DNA of 47,683 nt from a virus: the IMG/VR virus record IMGVR_UViG_3300018080_000256, positions 1 through 47,683 of that record; one strand, 5' to 3'. The notes under the pieces are model-generated. The model saw nothing but the letters and a program-made list of their open reading frames with translations. It had not been told where the DNA came from and ran no database searches. Below, one piece after another: positions 8,001 through 15,503 of the stretch (its first letter is position 1; every line of letters begins with the position of its first letter). The position numbers and the translations under genes were made by a program.

Positions 8001-8434
8001 GCCAGTGCCGAGACGTCCTTCATCTTCCGGGGCTTGCGGCCCCGCTTCCGGGGTTTGGGCTTCGGTGCGTCCGCTTCCGGTTCCGCCTTCTCCGCGGTCG
8101 CGTGGGGATCGGGGAGATCCTCCAGGCCCAGGTCCAGCGTCCCCTGTCCGCCCGGCTCCGCGATCCCGTAGAGCCGATACTCCGCCGAAACGGCCTTCTT
8201 CGTGATCTCCTTGAAGACCCGGATCGTGTTCAAGCGCTTGCAGTGCGCGCAGGGCACCTCCACGCAGACGGTCTCCTTGTCTTTGCTCTTCTTGGTCTCG
8301 TCGGGCTTCTCCTGGTAGGGGTTGGTGCGCTTCGTGTCCCCCTGCTTCTTGGCCTTCTCGACCAGGTCGTCGACGAACTTTTCGGCCTGCTTCTTCGAGG
8401 CCTTCTTCTTGGTTGCGGTTTTCTTCTTTGCCAT
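7997..8434 (-). CDS. Lys-rich protein with zinc-like CxxC and AT-hook-like tail
   Basis: The protein has 145 residues. Its first 20 are almost all Lys, Ala and Thr (MAKKKTATKKKASKKQAEKF). The middle has a CAHC pair in EVPCAHCKRLNTIRVF. The tail contains KPKPRKRGRKPRK, close to an AT-hook core (RGRKP). This composition suggests a nucleic-acid-binding protein, but no enzyme motif is present. The start is preceded by AAGGCACGCATG, a member of the repeated leader family described in the findings. Confidence 0.68.
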   Translation of the reverse strand: MAKKKTATKKKASKKQAEKFVDDLVEKAKKQGDTKRTNPYQEKPDETKKSKDKETVCVEVPCAHCKRLNTIRVFKEITKKAVSAEYRLYGIAEPGGQGTLDLGLEDLPDPHATAEKAEPEADAPKPKPRKRGRKPRKMKDVSALA

Positions 8435-8457
8435 GCGTGCCTTCTCCAAAAGGGCCG

Positions 8458-9213
8458 TTACTCCGGCCATTCCCTGATCCGTAAATCCTCGGGAAACTCT
8501 TCGAGCCGATGGCGAACCTTGCCGTCGACCTCGAGTTGCTTGATCCAAACCGGGACGCCTGCAGCGCGGGCCTGCTCTACGAGGTCGCGGACCCAGGCGA
8601 GGTCGGTCGGGCGGCGACGGGGGCCGGACTCGCAGCCGATAATGAGCCAGTCGAGGCCGCGCCATTTCTCCGGTTCGTACCCCCGAAGCGCGTTCAAGTT
8701 GTGCCTCGTGTGTTGGTCCCACCAATGTTCGATGCGGGTTAAGTCCACCGGCCCGAGCAGCGGCTCCAGGCTCAGGAACCGCTTCGCCGCCGGGATGTGA
8801 AGCAGGTGCGGGATGCGTTCGTCGGCCCGGGGCTGGTCCTCCACGGTAGTGCCGATCCAGATGTTGGCGATCTCCTGTGCGTCCCATAGGCGCGCCGGTC
8901 GCTTGGTAAGCACAAGAAAGAGGTGCTGAGGGGCCTCGATCATCGCCAGGAACGCACGGTTGATCTCCAGCCAATCGAGGCAGGGATGCCCTAAGTCATT
9001 CCATACCGCGAAGACAGCGGGCTTTTTCCTCCGGTGCGGGATCTCCAGCCGGTCGGGTCGGAACCGTGGCTCCGTCTCCCGCCCGAAGCGTTTTGCCATC
9101 GCGAGCGCCCAGCAGTTGTCACACGACGGGCTGCAAGGCGTGCAACCTTCAACGATGGTCCAGGGGAGGTCCCACCACTTGCCCTTGACGATGTTCGCCG
9201 GGGATGGCTTCAT
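8458..9213 (-). CDS. Phage Gp37/Gp68-like protein (DUF5131 family)
   Basis: The protein has 251 residues. Near the N-terminus it has WWDLPWTIVEGCTPCSPSCD followed by NCWA, the C-rich signature of the phage Gp37/Gp68 family. The rest (LFLVLTKRP, NIWIGTTVEDQ, RFLSLEPLLGP, IIGCESG) follows the family pattern to the end. The biochemical role of the family is unknown to me; the cysteine cluster suggests a metal site. The start chosen is the ATG that overlaps the stop of the preceding gene. An in-frame extension reaches back through the tRNA-like region but is in the shadow of another gene. Confidence 0.82.
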   Translation of the reverse strand: MKPSPANIVKGKWWDLPWTIVEGCTPCSPSCDNCWALAMAKRFGRETEPRFRPDRLEIPHRRKKPAVFAVWNDLGHPCLDWLEINRAFLAMIEAPQHLFLVLTKRPARLWDAQEIANIWIGTTVEDQPRADERIPHLLHIPAAKRFLSLEPLLGPVDLTRIEHWWDQHTRHNLNALRGYEPEKWRGLDWLIIGCESGPRRRPTDLAWVRDLVEQARAAGVPVWIKQLEVDGKVRHRLEEFPEDLRIREWPE

Positions 9214-9482
9214 GCTTCCTTCACTTCCAGGTCGTCCGGTCCGGTCAGCGCCCGGGCTTCCAGCCGTGCCCAATAGCTCCCGCCCTTGGGGTTCGGGCCG
9301 ATGGTCGTCTCGGCATCGAAGGGCTGCGCGTGCGACAGCGCCAGTTCGATCACGTCCGAATCCGATAGCGGGTCGAAGTCCGGCGGCGTGCGAACGGTGA
9401 CGCGGACTACCAGTTCGACCGTGCGGACGCGCCCGCCCTTGTAGTAGGAATCCTGGTTCATTGATCCAGCGAATGATTTCAT
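9210..9482 (-). CDS. Unknown early protein (90 aa)
   Basis: The product begins MKSFAGSMNQDSYYKGGRVR and continues with a beta-rich segment (TVELVVRVTVRTPPDFDPLS) and a DAETTIGPNPKGG turn. The stop overlaps the start of the Gp37/Gp68-like gene. GAGGAGG lies a few bases before the ATG. I do not recognise the family. Coupling with the next gene suggests related function. Confidence 0.6.
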   Translation of the reverse strand: MKSFAGSMNQDSYYKGGRVRTVELVVRVTVRTPPDFDPLSDSDVIELALSHAQPFDAETTIGPNPKGGSYWARLEARALTGPDDLEVKEA

Positions 9483-9794
9483 CTATCCTCCTCGCCTTGC
9501 GGCGTCGTACTTGCGGGGCCGGGTCATAAGCCTTCTTTCGAGGTCCTTGTCGGTCAGCCTCGCCAGCCCCTATTGACCAAAGGGTCGTTGATGGCGCGGG
9601 GAGGATTCGAACCCCCTTGCAGCAGGCGGCCGACCGGGTTCCCATGGCCTGCATCCTTGTCGGCATCTCACGCTGCACTTGGTCGTTGGACGGCTTTTGC
9701 AGTCCGCCTTGCCCTGCGTTTCACACACGCCGCCGCGCCTTTGCTTTCTCCCCGGGCAACACACCCGGGGGCTCATATGATCCCGGCTCGACCT
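9483..9794. other. Gene-free stretch holding a tRNA-like element
   Basis: No convincing full gene is seen here. The main content is the tRNA-like element described separately. To its left, a minus-strand frame reading LTDKDLERRLMTRPRKYDAA runs to a stop near 9483; it looks protein-like but lacks a convincing start, so it may be a gene remnant. Confidence 0.5.
9592..9739 (-). other. tRNA-like element, Cys-like ends with long insert
   Basis: The minus strand begins GGCGCGG and ends with the exact complement CCGCGCC plus A, giving a perfect 7-bp acceptor stem. Just inside the 3' end is a full T-arm (GGGGG-TTCGAAT-CCTCC). Near the 5' end there is a possible short D-arm (GCG/CGC) and a CTGCAAA stretch that is a standard tRNA-Cys (GCA) anticodon loop. 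However, the anticodon stem does not close properly and the whole element is 148 nt, about 70 nt too long. The excess lies between the anticodon region and the T-arm. It may be a degenerate phage tRNA, a tRNA with an insertion, or a tRNA mimic. Confidence 0.45.
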
Positions 9795-10808
9795 TCATCC
9801 GTGCCGGGGTTCCGGTTGGAATATCAAGAGGTATCCCGTGGCGTCCTTTAGTCTCTCCCTAGCCGATTTAAGGAGCGCTATCGCCTCCTTTGTTTCTACC
9901 GTCGGCTTCGGGACGGCGAGCAGCGCTTCCCCGTAGGCGTTTAGTTTTTCGAAGTCCGGCCTCATTGCCTCCCGCCTTGCCTTCTCCGCCTCCTCCCGGG
10001 CCTTCCTCTCCTCCGCCTCGCGCTTCTCCCGCTCGGCGCGTTCCTGGGCCTCCTGGGCGGCCCTCTCCTCGGCTTCCTTGCGCTCCCGCTCGGCCCGCTT
10101 CTCGTCCTCGAGGGCGCGCCGCTCCGCCTCGATCTTCGCCCGGGCTGCGGCCTGCTCCCGCTCGATGCGCTCCTCGTCCTCGCGGATCTTGCGGGCCTTC
10201 TCCTCGAGGGCCTTCCGTTCTGCCTCCTGTTTCGCCCGCTCCTCGGCGAGCCGCTTTTCCTCCTCCTCGTGGCGCCGGCGCTCCGCCTCCTCGGCTTCAC
10301 GGCGTTTGCGCTCCTCCGCCTCCTTCGCCCGCTGCTCCGCCTCGTGGGCGTTCCGTGCGGCCTCGAGGACGTCGGCGTACTCCTCGTCCGGCATCGCGGC
10401 CACGTCGTCCCAGCGCATCGGCGCGCCGTACTCGAGGAGGGCGTCGACGCGGGCCTGGACTGCCTGGCGCTTCTCCTCGGCAAGCCGGGCCTTCTCGTCG
10501 GCGATCTTTTTCTCCTCGGCGGCGAGGTGGGCTTCGATGGGCGCGGCTTCAGCGATGAGGCGCTTCGCCTCGTCGTCCGATTGTTTCTTGATGCCGAGGA
10601 TCTGGCGCCCGAAGTCGAGCCGGCGGTTCTCGATTGAGCACCTCCACCTCTTGATCTCCATGCGAGCGTCGTGGACGGACGCGAGCCCTCCCTTGTCCTT
10701 GATGCCCTGGATTTTGAGGTTGAGGTATCCGCGGAATCTGGCGATTTCCGCTTCCTCCGCGTCGTACTTCACGGGCGGGTATTCGATGGTCTTCGCCTCC
10801 TGGGTCAT
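9795..10808 (-). CDS. Long coiled-coil protein of the recombination region
   Basis: The protein has 337 residues. Residues 1-75 form a folded-looking start with basic helices (ARMEIKRWRCSIENRRL). Residues about 75-290 are an uninterrupted Glu/Lys/Arg/Ala-rich helix (EEAERRRHEEEEKRLAEERA and similar), as in TolA-like rods or single alpha-helices. A short folded C-terminus contains FEKLNAYGEALLAVPKPTV. Similar proteins often sit beside phage RecT and exonuclease genes, but no activity is known to me. Low-complexity helices attract false database hits, so assignments by similarity alone should be treated with care. The leader is GAGGAGGCTCACCATG. Confidence 0.72.
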   Translation of the reverse strand: MTQEAKTIEYPPVKYDAEEAEIARFRGYLNLKIQGIKDKGGLASVHDARMEIKRWRCSIENRRLDFGRQILGIKKQSDDEAKRLIAEAAPIEAHLAAEEKKIADEKARLAEEKRQAVQARVDALLEYGAPMRWDDVAAMPDEEYADVLEAARNAHEAEQRAKEAEERKRREAEEAERRRHEEEEKRLAEERAKQEAERKALEEKARKIREDEERIEREQAAARAKIEAERRALEDEKRAERERKEAEERAAQEAQERAEREKREAEERKAREEAEKARREAMRPDFEKLNAYGEALLAVPKPTVETKEAIALLKSARERLKDATGYLLIFQPEPRHG

Positions 10809-10836
10809 GGTGAGCCTCCTCTTTCGTTTTTTGGGT

Positions 10837-11226
10837 TTACGGGGCTGGAAGGTTGATTCTCAGGGCGAAATAGCCGTCCTTCCTCTTGATCCATTCCCCG
10901 GCATTGATGCTTTCGCCCATTGCGTTTTCGACCTCCACAAAGCGCCCGGATTCCGGTCCGGGCGGGGCGTCGAAAACGATATCCACGAACGGCGCAGGCG
11001 GCCCCCCGTGGGCTGGACAAGCAAGCGCAGGGACGTAGCCCTCATATTTCCCGTCGGTCCGGCGCCGTCGCCCATCTCGATCCCTGAACGTCTCGCTTGG
11101 GATCTGATTGCCGAAGGCCGGCTTGTCGCAGAATCCGGCGGGCATGCCGTTGCGCCACATCGGCACAGAGCATTTACCGACCCCGTTCTTGTCGAGTGTT
11201 CTGTGGCGCTTGCCAATAAATGCCAT
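10837..11226 (-). CDS. Unknown protein with Cys/His metal-site candidates (129 aa)
   Basis: The product begins MAFIGKRHRTLDKNGVGKCS and holds cysteines at KCSVP, GFCDKP and ACPAHGG, so a small zinc site is possible. The remainder is beta-rich and ends YFALRINLPAP. The start is fixed by AGGAGGCTCACTATG, nearly the same leader as two neighbouring genes. A longer reading upstream would overlap the tRNA-like region and is rejected. No family is recognised. Confidence 0.6.
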   Translation of the reverse strand: MAFIGKRHRTLDKNGVGKCSVPMWRNGMPAGFCDKPAFGNQIPSETFRDRDGRRRRTDGKYEGYVPALACPAHGGPPAPFVDIVFDAPPGPESGRFVEVENAMGESINAGEWIKRKDGYFALRINLPAP

Positions 11227-11355
11227 AGTGAGCCTCCTGAAAAGCCTGGTCTTCGAATCGTGCCCCTGCGTCGGATTCCGCCGGCGCTTTATCGGGCGGG
11301 CCGCCCGCGCCATTTGTCTCCTCAGAGTTACCCGAAGGTTATTGCCCCCAGGACA

Positions 11356-11470
11356 TATCACCGGGAATCGAACCCGGCTCCCTTCGCTCCAAGCCGTCGG
11401 CGAACCGTCGGGAATCGAACCCGCACTTCTAATGCCCCGCCCGCCCTTTCGACCGGACGGAGCCGTGATA
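11356..11470 (-). other. tRNA-like element with two T-arm motifs
   Basis: Two tRNA T-arm signatures lie 46 bp apart on the minus strand. One is CCGGG-TTCGATT-CCCGG (perfect 5-bp stem, about 11361-11377). The other is GCGGG-TTCGATT-CCCGA (about 11407-11423). The pair is framed by complementary TATCAC (11465-11470) and GTGATA (11356-11361). Two normal tRNAs could not fit in this space, and I cannot draw a standard cloverleaf. The element fills most of the gap 11227-11476. It may be tandem tRNA fragments, for instance relics of older att sites, or a structured RNA. Confidence 0.35.
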
Positions 11471-11476
11471 GAGGAG

Positions 11477-12622
11477 TCAATCCTTGAACAGCGTGCCCGG
11501 GGGCGGGCCCGATTTCCGCCGCGCCGTCTCCTGCTTGATCCAGGCGCCGAGTTTCCGCGCCGTCGGGAAGTCCTCGAGCTTGACGAGGCACTCTTCCGCC
11601 TGCTCTTTGGACAGGGACTTGAGCGAATTCGCCTTCGCCATGAGCTGGAGGAAGGCGGTCTCGTCGCGCTGGTTCACGCCCTTCGCGGTCATCACCTCGT
11701 GGAGCATCGAGAGCGCCCCGAGGCGGGCGTCTTCGGCGGCGTTGTCCTCCCGGGAGGGCTCGGGCCGCATCTGTACGGCCTCATCCGTCGTGCCCTCGGT
11801 TGCCGGCGGGATGATCGGGCGCTCGACGGTCTCGGCTTCGGGGTCGCTCTCGGGGGGCGGCGTTTCGCCGTTGAGCCGGTCCTTAAGGGCGGCGGCGCGG
11901 TCCTGGGGGTTGGAGCCGTTGGCTTCGTCTCCCGCAACTAACCGGGCCTGCGCGAGGCGCCCGACGTTTTCGGGGTCCGTGATTCCGTCGTCTATGGAAA
12001 TCGTCACGTTTTCCGCCGCCTTGGTCAGTCGGTCGCGCATCGTAGCGTCGACGCCCTCCCACATTTTGGGATCGAGGACAAACGCCACGGCCTGGGGGGC
12101 GGCGTCGTGCTGCGCGCGCTTCTCGGCCATCCTGAGAAGGATCCGCTTGTCCGTCACCTTCGATACGTTCTGAAGCTTCACGTTCTTCGGCGAGGCTGTT
12201 CCCCATCCTGCGACGGGCCCCGCGAATCCCTCCAACTGGCAATCCCAGAGCCATCCGACCTCCCCGTCGTCGCCGTTCCCGTAGACCTCCAGCTCTTTGG
12301 AGGTCATGGGTCGCGAACGCGTCGGCCCCTGATACCGCTTGTCGGTCGTGAGCCGCTTCATCCACGCCTGCTTCGTTATGTAGATCGTAGGCTGGTCTGC
12401 GGTCCCGAGGATGTTTACGTCGCCCGCGAGGGGGTCGAGGCCGTATCCTCTCGTGAGAAGCGCGACCGTCGCCCGCATGTCGGGCGCCATGCGCTCCAGA
12501 ATCGTTCCCGCCCGGAAGCTGTCTCGGGCGTAGTCAAGGGCCGTCTCGGAGCGAACCGCTGGCGGCTTGATAGGGGGTTTTGCCTGCGTCACAACTTCCG
12601 CTTTCGCCTCCTGGTCTTCCAT
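11477..12622 (-). CDS. RecT-like single-strand annealing protein (probable)
   Basis: The protein has 381 residues. The N-terminal half carries a RecT-like pattern: YGLDPLAGDVNILG, then PTIYITKQAWMKRL and, further on, LLRMAEKRAQHDA, corresponding to the conserved core of phage annealing proteins. The C-terminal half is acidic and Pro-rich before a last helical segment (SLKSLSKEQAEECLVKLEDF). It directly follows a RecE-like exonuclease gene, the classical exonuclease-annealase pair that drives phage recombination. The match is by pattern only, so another annealase family is possible. The leader is GAGGAGGCTCACCATG. Confidence 0.6.
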   Translation of the reverse strand: MEDQEAKAEVVTQAKPPIKPPAVRSETALDYARDSFRAGTILERMAPDMRATVALLTRGYGLDPLAGDVNILGTADQPTIYITKQAWMKRLTTDKRYQGPTRSRPMTSKELEVYGNGDDGEVGWLWDCQLEGFAGPVAGWGTASPKNVKLQNVSKVTDKRILLRMAEKRAQHDAAPQAVAFVLDPKMWEGVDATMRDRLTKAAENVTISIDDGITDPENVGRLAQARLVAGDEANGSNPQDRAAALKDRLNGETPPPESDPEAETVERPIIPPATEGTTDEAVQMRPEPSREDNAAEDARLGALSMLHEVMTAKGVNQRDETAFLQLMAKANSLKSLSKEQAEECLVKLEDFPTARKLGAWIKQETARRKSGPPPGTLFKD

Positions 12623-12634
12623 GGTGAGCCTCCT

Positions 12635-13501
12635 CTACTCGATGACTTCGTAGGGCCTATCCATCGCCCACTTCGGCGGGGATAGAGACATGATTCCCGG
12701 ATAAGCGGGCCACTCACCGTTGTCCATGCACCACTTCCAGCGTCGGAGCGCGAAGTGGTATTGCTCCCGCCCGTGGGCGAGGTCCGAAACGGAGATCTCG
12801 TAGACCGCGGAGAAATACTTCGGCGGGGTTTTCTCGACGGGGATCACAATAGGCATGTAGGGCTTTCTCCCCGTCAACGCCCGGAGCCCGTCCCAGTACA
12901 TCGCCGTCTGCATGAAATAGCCCCAGTCCTCACAGGATCTTTGAAACTCGCGAGGGTCCACGCTCTTGGTGGTTTTGAGGTCCGCGAAGAGGACGGAGGG
13001 CCGGTGGAAGTGGTCGAGCCTGCCCTGGAGAAAAAGCCCCGTCGCCTCGTCCCGCCAGAGCATCGAGACTTCGGTCTCACGTCCGGGGGCGAGGAGAATA
13101 TCGTGGGCCTCCTTGTGCGCCATGATCGAATCGCGCATTCCCCGGAGGTGCTCCATGTCCTCCTCGGAGATGACAAGCGCGCCGGGGTTGCAAGCCTCCC
13201 ATTCCGCCCACGCCTTGGTGTCTCGGCCGTAGGCTTTCCCCGTCTTCGGGTTGATCGGCCCACCGATGACGTACTCCGCCGCGAAGCGCTCGGGTTCAAG
13301 TACGAAGGTGTGAAACGCCGTCCCGAAAACCATGGCCTCGGTCGGAGCGCTCGGTGCCATGAGTCGCCGCTGGTAGTGCGCCGGGGTCTTGCGCACGAGG
13401 GGCCAGAGGGAGGACGCCCGGTGCCCGCCGAGGGCGGCGTAGTCGTCGTAGGAAAGGCCGGGGTAGATGCCCGAGACGAGGGGGCGCTCAGTCGCTTGCA
13501 T
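12635..13501 (-). CDS. RecE/exodeoxyribonuclease VIII-like PD-(D/E)xK nuclease
   Basis: The protein has 288 residues. It opens with GIYPGLSYDDYAAL, continues to GTAFHTFVLEP (His64) and carries the nuclease core QGRLDHF (Asp163) and ADLKTTKS (Asp174, Lys176), then a QTAMYWDGL helix. This is the layout of phage RecB/RecE-like exonucleases (DUF3799-type). It should degrade double-stranded ends 5' to 3' and hand single strands to the RecT-like protein encoded 13 bases downstream. It overlaps the upstream gene by 14 bases. Confidence 0.85.
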   Translation of the reverse strand: MQATERPLVSGIYPGLSYDDYAALGGHRASSLWPLVRKTPAHYQRRLMAPSAPTEAMVFGTAFHTFVLEPERFAAEYVIGGPINPKTGKAYGRDTKAWAEWEACNPGALVISEEDMEHLRGMRDSIMAHKEAHDILLAPGRETEVSMLWRDEATGLFLQGRLDHFHRPSVLFADLKTTKSVDPREFQRSCEDWGYFMQTAMYWDGLRALTGRKPYMPIVIPVEKTPPKYFSAVYEISVSDLAHGREQYHFALRRWKWCMDNGEWPAYPGIMSLSPPKWAMDRPYEVIE

Positions 13502-13760
13502 CGGTTGCCTCCTCCCGCTTGTGAAATCTCGGTCCGCCCTTCTTCCGCTTCGGCGTCTCGTAGTAGTAGAGGCCGCGCCGGAAAGCGGCGAGAATTTGCG
13601 GACCCTGTTGGTGGATTGCGATTGCCGCGGGTTTGGGCTGGCCGAAGCAGGGGTTGCCCATGCAGATGACGGCCCGCCTTGCCTGCGCCGCCTCGTCGAG
13701 TTCTTCGAGGGTGTTGATCCGCGCGCCCGCGAATAGGGGCTTGCGTTCCTGCTCGCTCAT
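13488..13760 (-). CDS. Unknown early protein (90 aa)
   Basis: The product begins MSEQERKPLFAGARINTLEE and ends KREEATDASD, with two cysteines in VICMGNPCFGQPKP. The C-terminal third is basic (YYYETPKRKKGGPRFHK). The stop lies inside the exonuclease start region (14-base overlap), and the start overlaps the stop of the upstream gene, so all three are coupled. A longer in-frame reading upstream is the shadow of the next gene. Function unknown. Confidence 0.62.
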   Translation of the reverse strand: MSEQERKPLFAGARINTLEELDEAAQARRAVICMGNPCFGQPKPAAIAIHQQGPQILAAFRRGLYYYETPKRKKGGPRFHKREEATDASD

Positions 13761-14383
13761 TTCGCCCTCCTCGGCTGTTGCGCGCTGATCTCCACGCCGT
13801 CCTCGGTCCATACGTCGCACGTGTCCTGTAGCGCGCCCGTCTCTGTTAGGTGGTACTCCCCGTGCTTGGTCCTCCCGAGGGAGGGCAGATCCTCCCAGCC
13901 CGGAACGCGCCGTCCGGGCTCGATCGCCGTAAGCGAGACTCGGATTCCGCACTCCCTCGTCAGCGGCCCCAGAATCTTGGCCGCCATCGCGATCCGCTCC
14001 GCGTCCGTCCACTCCCCGTCCAGAATCCGCTCGAGGCGCTCAGCCTGCTCCTGGCGGATCGGGTCGTGGTAGCGGACGCCCGCCGTGTGGTACTCGCAGC
14101 CGATGGCTTCGCGGGTGAGCAGCTCGAGCGCGGCGACCTGTTCCTCAAGATCGGTATTCCGTTTCTTCACGGCTTCGAGCGGGCCGGGGTCCGAAACCTC
14201 AACGACGCTGTTCCCCTTGATCGCGTCCTCGAGTTCGCCCTCGAGTTCGCGGATCCGTTCGGCCGCCTGCCTGAGCAGGTCCGCCGTGTCGTCGTAGGGG
14301 ATGCGCCCGCGCCCGACCGGGCCGGAGATGACCTGCGCGTGGCGGGTGAGAGCCGCCGGTTCGAATACGCCATTGGTGCCCAT
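13757..14383 (-). CDS. Unknown early protein with central coiled coil (208 aa)
   Basis: The N-terminus (FEPAALTRHAQVISGPVGRG) is followed by a heptad-rich helix at about 30-110 (LLRQAAERIRELEGELEDAI, then LEEQVAALELLTREAI). The C-terminal part is a small beta-rich region (GRTKHGEYHLTETGALQDTC). No enzymatic motif is evident. It lies between the regulator genes and the exonuclease-annealase pair. Confidence 0.62.
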   Translation of the reverse strand: MGTNGVFEPAALTRHAQVISGPVGRGRIPYDDTADLLRQAAERIRELEGELEDAIKGNSVVEVSDPGPLEAVKKRNTDLEEQVAALELLTREAIGCEYHTAGVRYHDPIRQEQAERLERILDGEWTDAERIAMAAKILGPLTRECGIRVSLTAIEPGRRVPGWEDLPSLGRTKHGEYHLTETGALQDTCDVWTEDGVEISAQQPRRAK

Positions 14384-14404
14384 CTGATCCCTCCTCTATC
14401 TCCT

Positions 14405-14422
14405 GGCCTCGGGGGCGAGGCC
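14405..14422. other. GC-rich hairpin between early genes
   Basis: GGCCTCG and CGAGGCC form a perfect 7-bp stem with a GGGG loop. It lies between two early genes transcribed leftward. There is no following U-tract, so termination by itself is unlikely. Confidence 0.3.
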
Positions 14423-14453
14423 CGATTGCCCCGCCCCGGCGAGGGCCGCGGTT

Positions 14454-14720
14454 TCAGCGATCCTTGATCCGGCAGGCGATCTTGTGGCCCCGCTTAGCCA
14501 TCCAGACCTCGTAGCCGTGAAGGCGAAACTGAACCCCGCTCGTCTCCCAGGCGGCCTCCCGCCGGCCTGGGTTGGGCTCGAGTTCCCGGAGCGCCTTCTT
14601 TGCGGCGCCCACGATGTTGCGCCATTCCATGGAGAGCAGCTCCTCGGCGAGGTTCCGCGTGTACTTGCGGCCGAGGGCCTTGACGACTCCTCGCGCCTTT
14701 TCCTCCGCTATGCTCGGCAT
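14454..14720 (-). CDS. Unknown early protein (88 aa)
   Basis: The product begins MPSIAEEKARGVVKALGRKY, is helical and basic for 60 residues, and ends with a beta-rich HGYEVWMAKRGHKIACRIK. The start overlaps the end of the HTH regulator gene by 13 bases. The layout would suit a small DNA- or RNA-binding protein, but no motif is decisive. Confidence 0.62.
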   Translation of the reverse strand: MPSIAEEKARGVVKALGRKYTRNLAEELLSMEWRNIVGAAKKALRELEPNPGRREAAWETSGVQFRLHGYEVWMAKRGHKIACRIKDR

Positions 14721-15265
14721 GGCGTCATCTCCTCTCCGGGCGCGCTCGCGGCCCTGAGCGCCTCGTCCATCGCGATCAGAGCCCCCGCCGCCTCGATCAG
14801 CACCGGATGGGCCTGGCGGTACTCCATGCCCGTCACGCGGCCGTCGGCGAGGACCTCGGCGGCCTTGGCGATCGAGTCGGCCACCGATCGAGCGAAGGTC
14901 GTGAAGTCGGCGCGCGCCTCCGCCTCCTTGTCGGCCAGCTTCGCCGGGAAGGGCGGAAGCCAGACCTCGAGCCTGGCCCCCGGCGCGCCGTTCGCGCTGT
15001 TGAGCACCTCGTATAGAAGGGCCTGGGCCTCCCCGAGCCCCACTTCGTCGCGCACCAGGCCCGCGAGACGCGCGAGCACCTGCGGCGGGAAGGTCTGCGA
15101 ACCGTTGAGGTAGCCGTACAGCGCGCTGGTGGATACCCTGAGGCGGGCGGCGATCTCCGTGTGCATCTCTTCGGAGTCGTACTCCGTCCCGAAGAAGCGC
15201 CTGAGCTGCTGATCGATCGCGATCCCGATCTCGCGGCGTTCCCGGGCGGACGTGGGGTTGTGCAT
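14708..15265 (-). CDS. HTH regulator, phage CII-like (probable)
   Basis: The protein has 185 residues. A helix-turn-helix lies at about 30-70 (HTEIAARLRVSTSALYGYLN), preceded by a basic helix. The C-terminal 100 residues are helical (AEARADFTTFARSVADSIAK), as in CII-type regulatory proteins of proteobacterial phages, which have a similar size. It is the second gene of the leftward operon and could control the lysis-lysogeny choice or early expression. Its start codon overlaps the stop of the first gene (TAATG). Confidence 0.7.
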   Translation of the reverse strand: MHNPTSARERREIGIAIDQQLRRFFGTEYDSEEMHTEIAARLRVSTSALYGYLNGSQTFPPQVLARLAGLVRDEVGLGEAQALLYEVLNSANGAPGARLEVWLPPFPAKLADKEAEARADFTTFARSVADSIAKAAEVLADGRVTGMEYRQAHPVLIEAAGALIAMDEALRAASAPGEEMTPCRA

Positions 15266-15450
15266 TAGAGCCTCACAGCATTTCTTCCGATGCCTTGCTC
15301 TTGCCTTTCGGGCTTCGAGAGGACAAAATTGAAAGCGGACGGGGCGCCCCCGTACCTGAAGGCGGCGACAACGAAGACACCCTCGTGGCGTGAGGGGCCC
15401 CGTCGCTTTTTTGTTGGGTCAATCGCGGTATTGGCGGTTGCGAATTGCAT
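15265..15450 (-). CDS. First gene of the leftward early operon (61 aa)
   Basis: The product begins MQFATANTAIDPTKKRRGPS and includes GVFVVAAFRYGGAPSAFNFV. The ATG has GGAG eight bases upstream and lies about 18 bases after the predicted transcription start. Its stop overlaps the next start (TAATG). It occupies the position of Cro in lambdoid phages but has no recognisable helix-turn-helix. It may be a small regulator or inhibitor. Confidence 0.55.
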   Translation of the reverse strand: MQFATANTAIDPTKKRRGPSRHEGVFVVAAFRYGGAPSAFNFVLSKPERQEQGIGRNAVRL

Positions 15451-15475
15451 CGGGTGTCTCCGTTGTCTGGTTTGC

Positions 15476-15503
15476 ATTCTATACAAAAATGTGAAGAAGT
15501 CAA
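15476..15503 (-). promoter_or_regulatory. Leftward early promoter
   Basis: On the minus strand TTGACT (-35, plus-strand 15498-15503) and TAGAAT (-10, 15476-15481) are separated by 16 bp, close to the sigma70 consensus. Transcription would start near 15468 and reach the 61-aa gene after a leader of about 18 nt. An imperfect palindrome TTTGTAT-AGA-ATGCAAA overlaps the -10 and could be an operator. Confidence 0.72.

Noticed and set aside
9214-9678. N-terminal extension of the Gp37/Gp68-like gene
   Set aside because: The extension crosses another gene in a different frame and part of the tRNA-like element. The internal ATG with an overlapping stop is the better start.
10078-11487. Plus-strand open frame of 469 codons opposite the coiled-coil gene
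   Set aside because: Its Ser/Arg-rich repeats mirror the Glu/Lys/Arg codons of the coiled-coil gene, and it runs across two genes and a tRNA-like element.
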